A stretch of 64,000 bases of DNA, taken from the NCBI GenBank assembly GCA_019918135.1, contig WBZZ01003240.1, forward strand, positions 12,501 to 76,500, written 5' to 3'. This DNA is from Paulinella micropora. Taxonomy: Eukaryota > Cercozoa > Imbricatea > Euglyphida > Paulinellidae. The translations under genes and the position numbers were made by a program. The notes under the pieces were generated by a model that saw nothing but the letters and a program-made list of their open reading frames with translations, was not told where the DNA came from and ran no database searches. Within the stretch, counting starts at the first letter, position 1. Every line of letters begins with the position of its first letter. Below are positions 10,957-21,114 of the stretch, one piece after another.

Positions 10957-11439
10957 TGTAACACCCACGGTATACTACATCGTTTATACGCTATTGGGGC
11001 TTTACGGGAATTTACTCTTGGAAGTATTTTCTTGTTATTAAATGTAATTTAAGATGAATTCTTATTACATTTCCGGTTCTGATTAATATATCCGGTTTTA
11101 ATGTTGTAGTAGGATAAGGAATATGGAGGAAAAGCTAGAAAGCTTGGACCCCCATAGGACCTTAAAACCTACATTTTACACTTAACAGTTTACCGGCGTG
11201 GAGAGGGTTATTAGGATGCAGAATACACAGTTGTGTAGCATCCATATGGAATAACCTCCCACATTAATAGCGTTGACTCGATCCTTCTACAGTACATGTA
11301 GTAACCGTTTGAATTTTTGGAAAAAGGTCACGGAAAAACCGTGAAATTTGGCCTTTTTCCCGTGACTGGGAATTTATGGCTAAATAAGGGAAAACGCACT
11401 TATGGGTTGTGGTTTGTGGTGTGTTTTGGCATTTGTGCA
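10957..11439 (+). repeat. 3' LTR
   Basis: Second copy of the 483-bp LTR (see 648-1130). It is followed by GGTTG, close to the AGTTG before the left LTR. Confidence 0.93.
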
Positions 11440-12024
11440 GGTTGTAGGCATCACCCCCCGGATAGCCGGTAAAAAGTACCTTTTCCTGGTGACAGGTGCA
11501 CCAGCTTGTTTTTCAGCATTATTTGTCCGGATTGGACCTGATGCCATTTTATTCCTGGTCTGTTGCCGTTTTCCTTTTTGGCTTCACTGAGCTAATACAA
11601 CGAGACATCATTCTCATTCTTGAGGACTGTGTTTGGTTGTATTACCGACTTTTTTCCGAGCTATCGTTGGGGGCATTACATTTGGAGTCCACATCACTAG
11701 CGTGATTTCTTTCTGCTTTGCCACACAGGCAACAGAGTGAATCTTCACTGACCTGTCTCACACGGGGACGTCAGACGAAAACAAATACTCCAACACAGCT
11801 CCCTCATAACTCTTTCACAAAGCAAATAATTTGATTGGTCTCAAGCAGGTGTCTCGTACCCTCTAGCCCAATCAGTATCTGTGTGCTCACAAGGAGATAT
11901 CAGATACAAACTCTCTGTCGTTCTTGCTGTTCTCACACAGAGACCAAGAAGAAGGAGGTGGACAGAAGAGTGAAGGAACACACACAAAACACAAACAAGC
12001 ATAGGGACAGGAGCACAACACTCT
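11440..12024. other. Host-like spacer between retrotransposon and PLV
   Basis: 585 bp with no convincing gene, RNA or repeat. Short open frames at 11402-11590 and 11496-11705 have no domain features and partly read the LTR. The last part (11930-12010) is rich in CA/GA steps. Confidence 0.5.
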
Positions 12025-12030
12025 ACCCTT
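12025..12030. repeat. Target-site duplication, left copy (ACCCTT)
   Basis: ACCCTT immediately precedes the left inverted repeat and recurs immediately after the right one at 62746-62751. Six base pairs is the duplication length known for Polintons and related elements with retroviral-type integrases. Confidence 0.85.
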
Positions 12031-12400
12031 AAAAAACGAGGAGGGACGGGGGGGGGGGGGGGGTGAGTACAAGCCTCCCAACCTCCCCGCCCTTTTTAAT
12101 TTTGCCATAGTTTGCCATTTTTGCCATATTCGTTCATATAAAAGAGATAACAGCATAAATCCCCGTTTTTACACATACCCCCCAAAAAAGCAAGGAAACC
12201 GGGGAACGAAAAAAAAGCAAAAACCAACCCCCAAAAAATCTTGGGGTTTAGGGAGAAAAATAAAAAAACGGCAGTTTCGTCCGCAATTTACGACATACCG
12301 CATTGCGATGACCATTTCGGCCCTTTGGTCCCCGAAATAAAAAAAGGAAATCTACAAATCAAAAATTACTTTTTTCTTTTTGTGTCGTTTGGTTTCAATT
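12031..12400 (+). repeat. PLV terminal inverted repeat, left
   Basis: Starts AAAAAACGAGGAGGGACGGG and ends GGTTTCAATT. It matches the reverse complement of 62386-62745 with few differences, chiefly in the G run (16 G here, 8 on the right) and other homopolymers. The last 49 bp also encode the C-terminal tail of the integrase. Confidence 0.95.
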
Positions 12401-13286
12401 ATGTTTTCTGGTTGTATGTCTTCTTTTTTTAACTGTTGCTTTATTTTCTTCTCCTTCGTTATCTCTTGAACTTGTTCGTTAATTTGCTTTTCATCATCAA
12501 CTGGCTTTTCAAACTTAGTCTTTAACAACTCACGGGGGCTAACTAGTTCTTTATTGGATAGCACAATCTTAAATCCATTTCTACCCAAAACCGTATATAT
12601 CTCTTTGACCAAGTTCGTCCGCCTTTTGAAAATAGATTTCGTTGAACTTCCCGTCTTACCTTATCGCCCGGTTCAAATTCGTTAATACTTTCATCTCTTT
12701 CAATTTTTTGTTTATTAGTAGCTTTTCCATTTAATACATCAATTGGTCTAGCTTTGATTGTTGGATGAAAACGATTATTGTAAGCTTTTACCATATCATC
12801 AATGTATGAGACCCAGTCAAAGTTCCCATTAGTTTCAAATAGTATGTCAAACCACCTTCTAATAGTTCTAATGACTCTATCAACTATTGTGAGTGCTTTG
12901 TGGTCTCCTACTTCAACTGTTCTGTGTTCAATGTTATGTTCATCAAAATATTTATTAACTGCTCCTTTGTATTCTCCTCCGCTATCTGTTGTAATGATTT
13001 CTGGAATATATGGAATAGATTTTAAACCAGTATATACTTCATTCGCAGTTTTATTTTTTAGCGGTCTAACTTCTAAAAATCTACTATTAGTGTCAATCCA
13101 AACCAACATAAAAGCATATTTTTTATTACCTGGTTTATCTTTTAACTTAGACATATCCGCCAAATCTACAAACACTTGTTTCAACGGTTTATCAGCCCAT
13201 ATCGTATTCCATTTCTTACTTTGTTTTTTCTGATAATGTAGTTCTAATGCCTGTTGCTCTTTTAGTTCTTGTAATTCGTCGTCCAT
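12352..13286 (-). pseudogene. PLV integrase (retroviral rve type), one frameshift
   Basis: Catalyses insertion of the element. The ATG at 13286 (MDDELQEL) is the first in frame; an upstream GTG at 13301 is also possible. The core shows VFVDLADMSK (first Asp), ITTDSGGEYKG (second Asp) and, 34 residues later, IVDRVIRTIRRW, where an Asp stands in place of the usual Glu. A C-terminal segment with FSKGGRTWSK and then, after a frame change near 12610, KEIYTVLGRNGFKIVLSN corresponds to the C-terminal DNA-binding domain. The protein ends in a lysine-rich tail encoded within the inverted repeat. No N-terminal zinc-binding (H2C2) domain is visible, so the gene may be short at its N-terminus. It is divergent from the methyltransferase gene, with a TATA-like sequence between them. 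Confidence 0.85.
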
Positions 13287-13297
13287 CGCACCTCCTA

Positions 13298-13324
13298 ACA
13301 CCTAATACTTTATCCTTATATATT
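13298..13324. promoter_or_regulatory. 27-bp repeated AT-rich element upstream of integrase
   Basis: Recurs at 14331-14357 with a single mismatch (core CTTTATCCTTATATATT). Here it lies just upstream of the integrase ATG and between two divergent genes, so it may be a promoter; the second copy falls inside the end of another minus-strand ORF. Confidence 0.45.
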
Positions 13325-13360
13325 AATCTCCATTATTTTTTCCCTCCATCTTATATAACT

Positions 13361-14328
13361 ATGGATATAAAACTTTTCAATGCCGACTGTCTTGACCAGA
13401 TACAAAAGATAGAAGAAAAAGTGAATCTGGTTGTTGTTGATTTGCCATATGGGCAGACTGCTTGCGAATGGGATAGTGTCATAGACTTAAAGCGAATGTG
13501 GTTAGAACTTAAAAAGGTATGTAAGCGGAACTGTATATATGTTTTCTTTACAACTACCAAATTCGGCTACAAACTTATTCAATCTAATGAGGGTTGGTTT
13601 CGTTATGACCTCATATGGGAAAAGAGCACCAAAGTTGGTTTCTTATCTGCTAACAAAATGCCACTTAGAAAACACGAAATGATATACATATTTGCCGATG
13701 ATGGTGTAGATTTAGATGTATCGCAGAATTTAGGACTTCGTGAATACTTCGGAAAGATTAAGAAACATATAGGAAAAACAAAAAGCAGATAACAGAAGAA
13801 TGTGGAAGTGTAGCAGGTAATAATCATTGTTTTTATATATCAAATACTCAGTTTGCTTTACCAACAGAAAAAACATATAATCAATTCATAGAGAAATATA
13901 AGATAAACGAAATGGAAGGTTTCAGAGAGTTTAAAGATTTAAAAGCAGAATGGGGGTGGAAATACACATACAACCCGCAGAAGACAGATGGTAAAGCATA
14001 TACAGCGATAAGAAAAGGGAAGGTAGGTATTTACGATATAAAAAGAAACGATACATATAACAAAGGCGACCGCTTTCCTCATTCAATCTTACAATTCAAC
14101 AATCCATCCAAATCGCTTCACCCAACACAGAAACCAGTTGAACTATGCGAATGGCTAATTAAGTCATATTCAAACGAAGGCGACTTAGTGCCAGACTTTA
14201 CGATGGGGAGTGGGACGACAGGCATAGCTTGTATTAATACTAAACGACGGTTTATTGGTATTGAGAAAGATAAAAACATATATGAAACAGCGAAAAAAAG
14301 AATAGACGAAGCACAAATTAATACTTAA
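13361..14328 (+). pseudogene. DNA methyltransferase, beta-class N6-adenine/N4-cytosine type, one frameshift
   Basis: Transfers a methyl group from S-adenosylmethionine to adenine or cytosine in DNA. The catalytic motif VDLPYG (DPPY type) is near residue 26. The cofactor-binding motif DFTMGSGTTG lies near the C-terminus, followed by RRFIGIEKD. This order (catalytic motif first, cofactor motif last) is that of the beta class, like many restriction and phage enzymes. A conserved target-recognition side segment, LHPTQKPVELCEWLI, is intact. The frame changes near 13785 within an A-rich run (GGAAAAACAAAAAG); both halves otherwise read cleanly. It may mark the element's DNA or act as an orphan enzyme; no restriction partner is seen. 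Confidence 0.85.
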
Positions 14329-14575
14329 TGACACCTAATGCTTTATCCTTATATATTGCTCTTTCTTTTTTTTCTAGTTCAAAACAATAATTAGAACAAA
14401 ACTCATACATATAAAACCAATCAAAACTATCATCAATTGCCGTAATCTGTCGGTTCGCTAAACACAGAGTTAATCCACACACATAGCAACTAGTGAAGTC
14501 ATACATACGATGATTATATAGGTAGTCCATAATGTGTAAGCGAACATCTAACGGTAAATTTTTTATCTTGTTCAT
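14318..14575 (-). CDS. Small F-box-like, cysteine-rich protein
   Basis: 85 residues from the ATG at 14575. The N-terminus, NLPLDVRLHIMDYLYNHRMY, resembles an F-box first helix (LPxDVxxxIxxYL). Two cysteine pairs follow (CYVCGLTLC and CSNYCF), arranged like a small zinc-binding knuckle. F-box proteins link targets to SCF ubiquitin ligases; that role here is inference from a short motif. The start lies 11 bp from the divergent start at 14587. Its last codons contain the 27-bp repeat also found near the integrase gene. Confidence 0.5.
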   Translation of the reverse strand: MNKIKNLPLDVRLHIMDYLYNHRMYDFTSCYVCGLTLCLANRQITAIDDSFDWFYMYEFCSNYCFELEKKERAIYKDKALGVIKY

Positions 14576-14586
14576 TATATAATAAT

Positions 14587-14844
14587 ATGAGATTTTCAAA
14601 GTCAAGTGTAAAAAATAAAAAATATACAACTACTACACCAAAAGGAAAAACAATTCATTTCGGTGATGTCAGATATGAGCATTACAAAGACCGCATAGGA
14701 CTTTTTTCGCATCTAAACCATTTAGACAAAGAAAGAAGAAGAAATTACAGAGCGAGAGCAAAAGCTATAAGAAATTCAAAAGGTGAATTAACATACAACA
14801 ATCCAGAGTATGCTAATTACTATTCTTATCATTATTTGTGGTAG
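14587..14844 (+). CDS. DUF5754-like small protein
   Basis: 85 residues, basic. The arrangement FSKSSVKNKKYTTTTPKGK, then IHFGDVRYEHYKDRIG, then HLDKERRRNYRARAKAI and a C-terminal YYSYHYLW fits the small uncharacterised family DUF5754 as I remember it from large DNA viruses and their satellites. Function is unknown. The high content of Arg/Lys and aromatic residues suggests nucleic-acid or capsid contact. The gene is compact and divergent from the F-box-like ORF. Confidence 0.65.
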   Translation: MRFSKSSVKNKKYTTTTPKGKTIHFGDVRYEHYKDRIGLFSHLNHLDKERRRNYRARAKAIRNSKGELTYNNPEYANYYSYHYLW

Positions 14845-14846
14845 TT

Positions 14847-15353
14847 TCAAAATTTAAGAAATATCTTTGAAACATCATTGTTTTCTTTCTTTGACTTCTC
14901 TGGTTGTCCCGCATAAACATTGACATTAACACGGCCGGTCTTCTTCCCTCCCTTCTTAGGCTGTTCTTCCTCACTTTCGCTTTCGCTATCATCGCTCTCG
15001 TCTAATTCAGGCAGTTTCTTTTTTATCACTTTCTTTTTTTTCTGTTTAGTCTTCAATTTCATCTTGGATATTTTATCCGCAATGATATCTACGAAATCGT
15101 GTTCTACTTCCTCATCCGAGCTACTTTCTTTAATCGGCTCGCCATCTCTTCCATCAATCATATCCTTCGCCAACTGTTTCTTAGTGATGTGGTCCATCTT
15201 TTCATCATTGGTCATTTCTTTCGCATTCTTCGCCTCTTCCTCCGCTAGTAATTCCCTTGCCCTCTCAATCTTTCTTTGCCTCGCATACTGCTTCTTCATT
15301 ACAGTAGCTTTTTCAAGATTTTTTATGGCAATCTCTCTATTTCCTCTCGGCAT
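14847..15353 (-). CDS. Charged, Lys/Glu-rich protein of unknown function
   Basis: 168 residues from the ATG at 15353 (MPRGNREIAIKNLEK); longer upstream codons read through AT-rich non-coding sequence and are not favoured. It contains a long predicted helix (KKQYARQRKIERARELLAEEE), a lysine block (KTKQKKKKVIKKKLP) and an acidic serine run (ESDDSESESEEEQ). No family recognised. The alternation of acidic and basic low-complexity segments resembles viral core or DNA-packaging accessory proteins, but this is only composition. The ORF on the opposite strand (Ser/Phe-rich) is a shadow of this composition. Confidence 0.6.
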   Translation of the reverse strand: MPRGNREIAIKNLEKATVMKKQYARQRKIERARELLAEEEAKNAKEMTNDEKMDHITKKQLAKDMIDGRDGEPIKESSSDEEVEHDFVDIIADKISKMKLKTKQKKKKVIKKKLPELDESDDSESESEEEQPKKGGKKTGRVNVNVYAGQPEKSKKENNDVSKIFLKF

Positions 15354-15419
15354 TTTCGGTTGTATATCTAACCAAAAATAATTTTTAATCAGTTTAATTA
15401 TTATCCAAAATATATACCG

Positions 15420-18400
15420 ATGAGTCAATACAAAAGTTTATTAGGATTGAATGAGCTAGCTGTTGATAGTCTAAATATAGCCAACCTTGATTTAACGAAC
15501 ACAAATATTATTGGCTTAAACACTGATAGAATACCAGAAGATGCTGACCCTGTAAATCTTTATTACACTGACGGACGATTTGATACACGATTGGCTACCA
15601 AATCAACAACAGACATTAAAGAAGGAAAAAATCTATACTACACAGAGCAACGAGTAAGGGACAACGACGAAGTCAAAGCCTCAACTCAACACCGCTCTAA
15701 TACTTCTAATCCACACCAAACCAGTTTATATAATCTCATAGACACTAACATATCCGCACCAACGGTCGGGCAATACTTAACTTATAATGATGTGGATGGT
15801 AAATGGAGGAATACAATCATTGGTTCAATTGACACACTCTCTGATGTAGTCATTACAGCCCCAATTGCTATGAATAGTTATCTAACATATAATTCAATAA
15901 ACTGGGTAAATAAAACATTTCCAATAAATGTGGATGAATTCGGCAATATTAGTATGGGTGGTAATTTGAATATAACGGGAGTTAATTTACTAAATACAAA
16001 AGATGTTGATACTTGGATATCAGAGCACGAAGACAATAATGATAAAGTGTCAGCAGACGGCTCAATTAATACACACAGCGATGTTTTAATTACAGGCACA
16101 CCAGCCGATAACCAACTACTCATTTATAGCACAGGACAATGGAGAAATACAAACTCACCTTTTCTTAGATTAGACGGAACCGCGAATATGACGGGGGCAC
16201 TAAATATGGGAGGATTTGCTATTTCAAATGTCGGTAATGTTGATGGTATTGATGTTTCTGCCCTTGATACAGCCGCGGTTAAGTTAACAGGAGACCAAAC
16301 CATAACAGGGAATAAAATATTTGCTACTTATTTGGGTATAAAAGATTTAAACCCATTAAACACGGGTAAGTTATTCTTCAACTATAATAATAACGCGGGC
16401 TCTATTTATTTGTCGGAGGTAGGTGGAGCAACGGGCTATCCACTAAGCATTGTTGGTTCTTCCATACTTCTTGCTTCTACCACGGGGGGTGGAATAACAT
16501 TAACTAGCAATGTTTTAAATTTTAGTGGCACAACAGCAATCAGCGGACTTCCAGCACCATTCTATGACGGCGATGCTTCAACGAAGGCTTACACTGATAC
16601 GAAACTAGCAAAGGACGGCACAGTGGCTATGACGGGCAGTTTAAATATGGGAGGATTTAACATAACAAATGTAGGCAATGTTGATGGTATTGATGTTTCC
16701 GCCCTTGATACCGCAGTCGTTAAATTAACAGGAGACCAAACCATAGCAGGAATTAAAACATTTAGCAGTGAAATTAAAGCAAATGCGGGGATAACAACAA
16801 CAACATTAACAACAACCGATAATGTGGTAGTAGGAGCAGGCAAAAGTGTTTTTATTGACAGAAAAGCACTCGCCAACAATAAATTAGTCTTATGGGACGG
16901 AGGGACACTATCAACAACTGCGTTTTTTGGATTTGGTATTGCTAGTCAAACTTTGGTTTATAATATTAATGCTTCAACTGATAGTCATATATTTTACTAT
17001 GGCGGGACAAACGAATTATTCAGGATTAACAATGGAGAGGTTAAGGCTTCAAAGGTAATAACCGCAAGTGCGGGAGTATCAACAACCACATTAACGGCGA
17101 GTGGGGCGATAACAGAGAATGGCGGACTAAATATGGGAGGGCAGAGTATAACAAATGTGAATCTTGTTGATGGTGTGGATGTTTCTGTTCTTGATACTTC
17201 GGCAGTTAAAACAACAGGAAACCAAACCATAGCAGGAATTAAGACATTTAGCAGTGCCCTTGAAATAACTGGAAATTCAACGAACAACAAAAGGATCATT
17301 CGGGGTTTTTAACTCCACAGCCAATATAGGAACTATCGGATGCCTTGATATGGGCACTGGCGTAAATTATAACTTTGAAATAAATGCGAAAAAAAATAAG
17401 TTTTATTATTGATGGTGCGATTGTCGGTTGGGTAAATGCTTCGGGGCTAGATTGTAATAGTAGCAAAATAGCCAACCTTGGAACTCCGACATTAGCGACG
17501 GACGGAGCGACAAAAGGGTATGCGGACACATTGGACGGGCAAAATGTAAAACTAACAACAGACCAAACAATAACAGGAAGTAAAACATTTAATGGTGCGA
17601 GCACTGTGATAAAATATCTAACTTTAACGAACAATGCCGATTTTAATAATCAAACTATCATTAATGGTGGAAATATTACATATAATGGGGCTCGAATATT
17701 AAACCAAAACGGAGGAGACATATTCTTTTCACAGACATCGGGTGATTGGCAGTCTTTCTTATATACTTTAAATACTGCTACAAGCGGAACCGCCGACCAA
17801 CGAGGCTACCTATTTACAAATGTAGCATTTGATGTAAAAGGGGCAGGACTTTATATTTCAAAACTTTTGGATAATAAAAGTGCTTCGTCTGACATTGTCC
17901 GTTTTAACAATGCTGGCGGTATGCGCTTGTATGGTGCTTTGGATATGAACAGCAACAACATAACGAGTGGTGGAACCATAACGGGAACTACATTAACGGC
18001 AACTGCTGGTATGACTACAACAACATTAACAGCGAGTGATAAAATAACAACAGCATCAGGTAAGCCGATAATCATAGGCAATACAACAAAAGGAGTAGGA
18101 GCAACTGGTGGCTTAGAGTTATATGGAATTGCGAGCGACCCCGCGGGGCCACATATACAGGCAATAACAACAGCAGACAACCATCCAGTTTTTCAAATGT
18201 GGAATTATGCTCATAATGATATTACATTAGGTTTTGATGCTTATGTGTCGGGAGGGGTATGGAAATCATCTTCTGCGACATCTAACTTTTTAATACAAAA
18301 AGGCACTAATCTTCTTTTCTATTATAAATCAGGAGTAGCGGTGGGGAATAATGTATCGTTTAATGTCGCGATGGACATCAGTAACACAACGGGCTTACTA

Positions 18401-19048
18401 ACGGCTAGTGCTGGTATATCAACAACAACATTAACAACGAGCGACAATGTGGTAGTAGGTGCTGGCAAAAAAATATTTGTAGATAGAAGTGCGTTGGCAA
18501 ATAATAAATTAGTCTTATGGGATGGAGGAACGGGTTCCACGACTGCTTTTATTGGATTTGGTATCAATAACAATACATTGATTTACAATGTTAATGATGT
18601 GGCTGATAGTCATGTGTTTTATTATGGCATAACAAACGAATTATTTAGAATCAACAACACAGCAATTACTGCTTCAAGGTCAATAATTCTTCCAGTAGCT
18701 TCCAGCGGTTCTTTAACAATAAGACAAAGACCAAGTCCGAATACTATGGATGCACAACTATTTTTTAAATCGGGAGGATATACGAATTATGGCATAATTG
18801 TTTCTACAACTGGTTTGCTTCACGCTTGGACTACTTCAAACTCAACAGGAGAGCCGTCTGGCACTTATAATTATATTCCTCTAAATGGTGCTTGGACAAA
18901 CTCCTCGGACAGGAGATTAAAAGCAGATATTAAGACATTAGACTGCGGTGATTGTTGCGAGAAACTAATGAAAATAAATTGTTGTTCATATTATTTGAAA
19001 TCAGACGAAAAGAAAGAAAAAAAGAACCACGGATTTATTGCGGACGAA
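15420..19048 (+). pseudogene. PLV fibre/tail-like protein with S74 chaperone end, N-terminal part (split by insert)
   Basis: About 1,200 residues from the ATG at 15420 (MSQYKSLLGLNEL). It is built from repeats in beta-fibre style: MGGFxITNVGNVDGIDVSALD recurs several times, with GDQTITGxKxF units and TTTLT-rich spacers. A module of about 85 residues (VVVGAGKxxFIDRxALANNKLVLWDGG through ADSHVFYYG...NELFRINN) occurs twice, near 16830-17040 and 18450-18660. The C-terminus, SDRRLKADIKTL through NHGFIADE, is the first half of a peptidase S74 intramolecular chaperone, which cuts itself off after trimerising a fibre. The gene then meets the foreign insert; the other half resumes at 49153. Frame changes at about 17285 and 17390 lie in A-rich runs. 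Probable role: host attachment fibre. Confidence 0.85.
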
Positions 19049-19454
19049 CCCCCGCCGGAACTGTTCGGCTGGCTGGGGCGCGCCGCGTAGCCCCCCCCGG
19101 GGGGGGGCCACCAGGGGGGGGAGGGCGTCCGGCGGGGCCCGGGCTAGCTACGAGACTGGGCCCCGCACGTGCCTGTGAATAAAAAAACCTGGCCTCTAGG
19201 TGCACTGCCGTTGCGCTCGGGGATAACCTCCCGCCGGCGGACCGTCGGTCGCCGCCCCCGGCGGGGCGGCCTGGGGTGAGTGAGGACAGGCCGGAGAAAA
19301 AACCCACCCTGGCTGCCTGTCGTCTCCCTGGAGGGAGAGGGGGGAAGCTTGGCTCAGGGCAGGCCCCCAGAGAGGGCTTCGACCTCCTGAGCAAGCTGGG
19401 CGAGAGTGCCAGGGGTTAGCAGCTCCTGTCGGCTGGCCACCTCCTGTCGATCGG
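19049..19454. other. Insert left end, no gene recognised
   Basis: GC-rich sequence with runs of C and G and short open frames on both strands, but no recognisable protein. It connects the left junction to the first palindromic repeat element. Confidence 0.5.
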
Positions 19455-19499
19455 GCGGCAGGACCAGGCACTCTCTGCTGGCCGGGGGGAAGGGCTTTT

Positions 19500-19770
19500 C
19501 CTGTCGGGTGGCACGAGTGGCCGGGCTTTTCCGGCCCGGTGGCATGAGTGACCGGGTTTTTCCTGTCCGGTGGCATGAGTGACCGGGTTTTTCCTGTCCG
19601 GTGGCATGAGTGACCGGGTTTTTCCTGTCCGGTGGCATGAGTGACCGGGTTTTTCCTGTCCGATGGCACGAGTGGCCGGGTTTTTCCTGTCCGGTGGCAT
19701 GAGTGGCCGGGTTTTTCCTGTCCGGTGGCATGAATGGCCGGGTTTTTTCCTGCCGAGTGGCACGAGTGGC
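19500..19770. repeat. Minisatellite, about 31-bp unit, left arm of copy 1
   Basis: About eight to nine head-to-tail units of GTTTTTCCTGTCCGGTGGCA plus a variable remainder (ATGAGTGACCGG or ACGAGTGGCCGG). Units differ by a few bases. There are no unique spacers, so this is not a CRISPR array. Confidence 0.9.
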
Positions 19771-20619
19771 CTGATCTTTCCGGTCGGGTAGGTATACACG
19801 TTTGGCCGGATAGTGGCACTGCCCTTTTCGTTCTCCCCTCTCCCCTCTCCCTTCTCCCTTCTCCCCTCTCCCTTCTCCCCTCTCCCTTCTCCCCTCTCCC
19901 TTCTCCCCTCTCCCTCCCCGCTCCCGAACATTGCAGGTCCCGGCCCAGGTTTCTTCATTATGGCGGTCCGGTGATGAGTGCCACCGATGGCTTCTTGGTC
20001 GCTGCCGCAAAACTAGGGGAATTTCCTTGACTTTCTAAAAAATTAATCCCACTACCCTAAGTGTCCTCATAGTAGGAATCGCACTTGTGGGTCGAGGCCG
20101 CTCGGAGGTGCCACCACTGGATGGATATTCCCGGATATATATATATTGGTACTACCGGAACGGCCGGCCCTTTTCTTGAGCACAAAAAACCAACGCTTTT
20201 TACGGGTAAAAGAAAGAGAAAGAGAATATAATTATTTCCTTTTTATTTCGATAGGTAGGATTAGTCCGATGCCAATTTGTACCTATACGCAGGCCTGCTG
20301 CCACTAGGCGAGGCGCGGGCCGGCTCTGGCCCACAAGTGCGATTCTTGCTATGAGGACACTTAGGGTAGTGAGATTATTTTTTTAGAAAGTCAAGAAAAT
20401 TTCCCTGGTTTCGCGGCGGTGACCAAGAAGCCGCCGGTGGCACTCATCACCGGACCGCCATAATGGACGAAAGCCTGGCGGGGGGCCTGCACAATGTTCG
20501 GGCGCGGGGAGGGAGAGGGGAGAAGGGAGAAGGGAGAGGGGAGAAGGGAGAGGAGGGGGAGATCGAAAAAGGCAGCGCGCCTATCCGGCCCAACGACTCT
20601 ACCCACCCGGCCGGAAAGA

Positions 20620-20850
20620 TCAGGCCGCGCGTGCCACCCGGCCGGAAAGATCAGGCCGCGCGTGCCACCCGGCCGGAAAGATCAGGCAGCGCGTGCCACC
20701 CGACCGGAAAGATCAGGCAGCGCGTGCCACCCGACCGGAAAGATCAGGCAGCGCGTGCCACCCGACCGGAAAGATCAGGCAGCGCGTGCCACCCGACCGG
20801 AAAGATCAGGCAGCGCGTGCCACCCGGCCGGAGAACTCAGGCCGTGCGTG
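20620..20850. repeat. Minisatellite, about 31-bp unit, right arm of copy 1
   Basis: About seven to eight head-to-tail units of CACCCGACCGGAAAGATCAG plus GCAGCGCGTGC. It is the inverted counterpart of the left-arm minisatellite (shared TTTCCGGTCGGGTGGCA when reversed). Confidence 0.9.
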
Positions 20851-21114
20851 CCACCCGACCAAAAAAGCTGGCCTTTTCCTGCCATCCGACCGAAAAGGCT
20901 GGCCTTTCCTGCCACCCGACCGGCATCAGGTGCATGCTGCTGCCACCCGGCCGGCCAGGGGGAAGCGGGAGAGGGGGTCTCCGCGGGGTTTTGGCGCGGA
21001 GAAAAAAGTAGGGAGGGGCGGGGTTGCGCTGAGAGGGGGGAGAGTGGGGGGGGTGGACGAATTAACTACTAACAGAAAAAATTTCCTCCTCCCCCCCCCG
21101 CCACAGTCTACACA

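Larger units (their letters stand above)
648..11439 (+). mobile_element. Ty3/mdg4-type LTR retrotransposon
   Basis: A complete element of about 10.8 kb: two 483-bp LTRs that begin TG and end CA, then gag, protease-like region, reverse transcriptase/RNase H, integrase, a further 3' ORF and a polypurine tract. RT and RNase H precede the integrase, which is the Ty3 (Metaviridae) order rather than the Ty1 order. The LTRs differ at about five sites, so the insertion is recent or the copies were homogenised. Despite this, the coding part is split into several frames, with shifts near 2200, 2790, 3806, in the poly-G tract around 4418, 5830-5950, 8418 and 8610. Either the copy is defective or the assembly carries indel errors. 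Confidence 0.93.
19455..20965. repeat. Palindromic (MITE-like) repeat element, copy 1
   Basis: A large imperfect palindrome. Left core arm is about 19840-20091 and right core arm about 20330-20580, with a 238-bp AT-richer centre (20092-20329) containing GGATATATATATATTGGTAC. Each arm holds a CT (or GA) rich tract, then TTATGGCGGTCCGGTGATGA, then CACTACCCTAAGTGTCCTCA. Outside the arms stand minisatellites of about 30-31 bp in opposite orientation (19500-19760 and 20620-20840). The same element recurs at 25395-26625. No protein-coding gene is credible inside; frames here only translate repeats. It resembles non-autonomous inverted-repeat elements of large DNA viruses in architecture. Confidence 0.85.

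Noticed and set aside
14920..15381. Ser/Phe-rich plus-strand ORF
   Set aside because: Antisense shadow of the Lys/Glu-rich minus-strand protein at 14847-15353.
19500..19770. Possible CRISPR array (regular 30-31-bp repeats)
   Set aside because: Units are head-to-tail without unique spacers, vary by point changes, and form arms of a palindrome; no cas genes are present. It is a minisatellite.
19196..20010. Minus-strand ORFs with GQEKPGHSCHRT repeats
   Set aside because: Translations of the left-arm minisatellite of palindromic copy 1.
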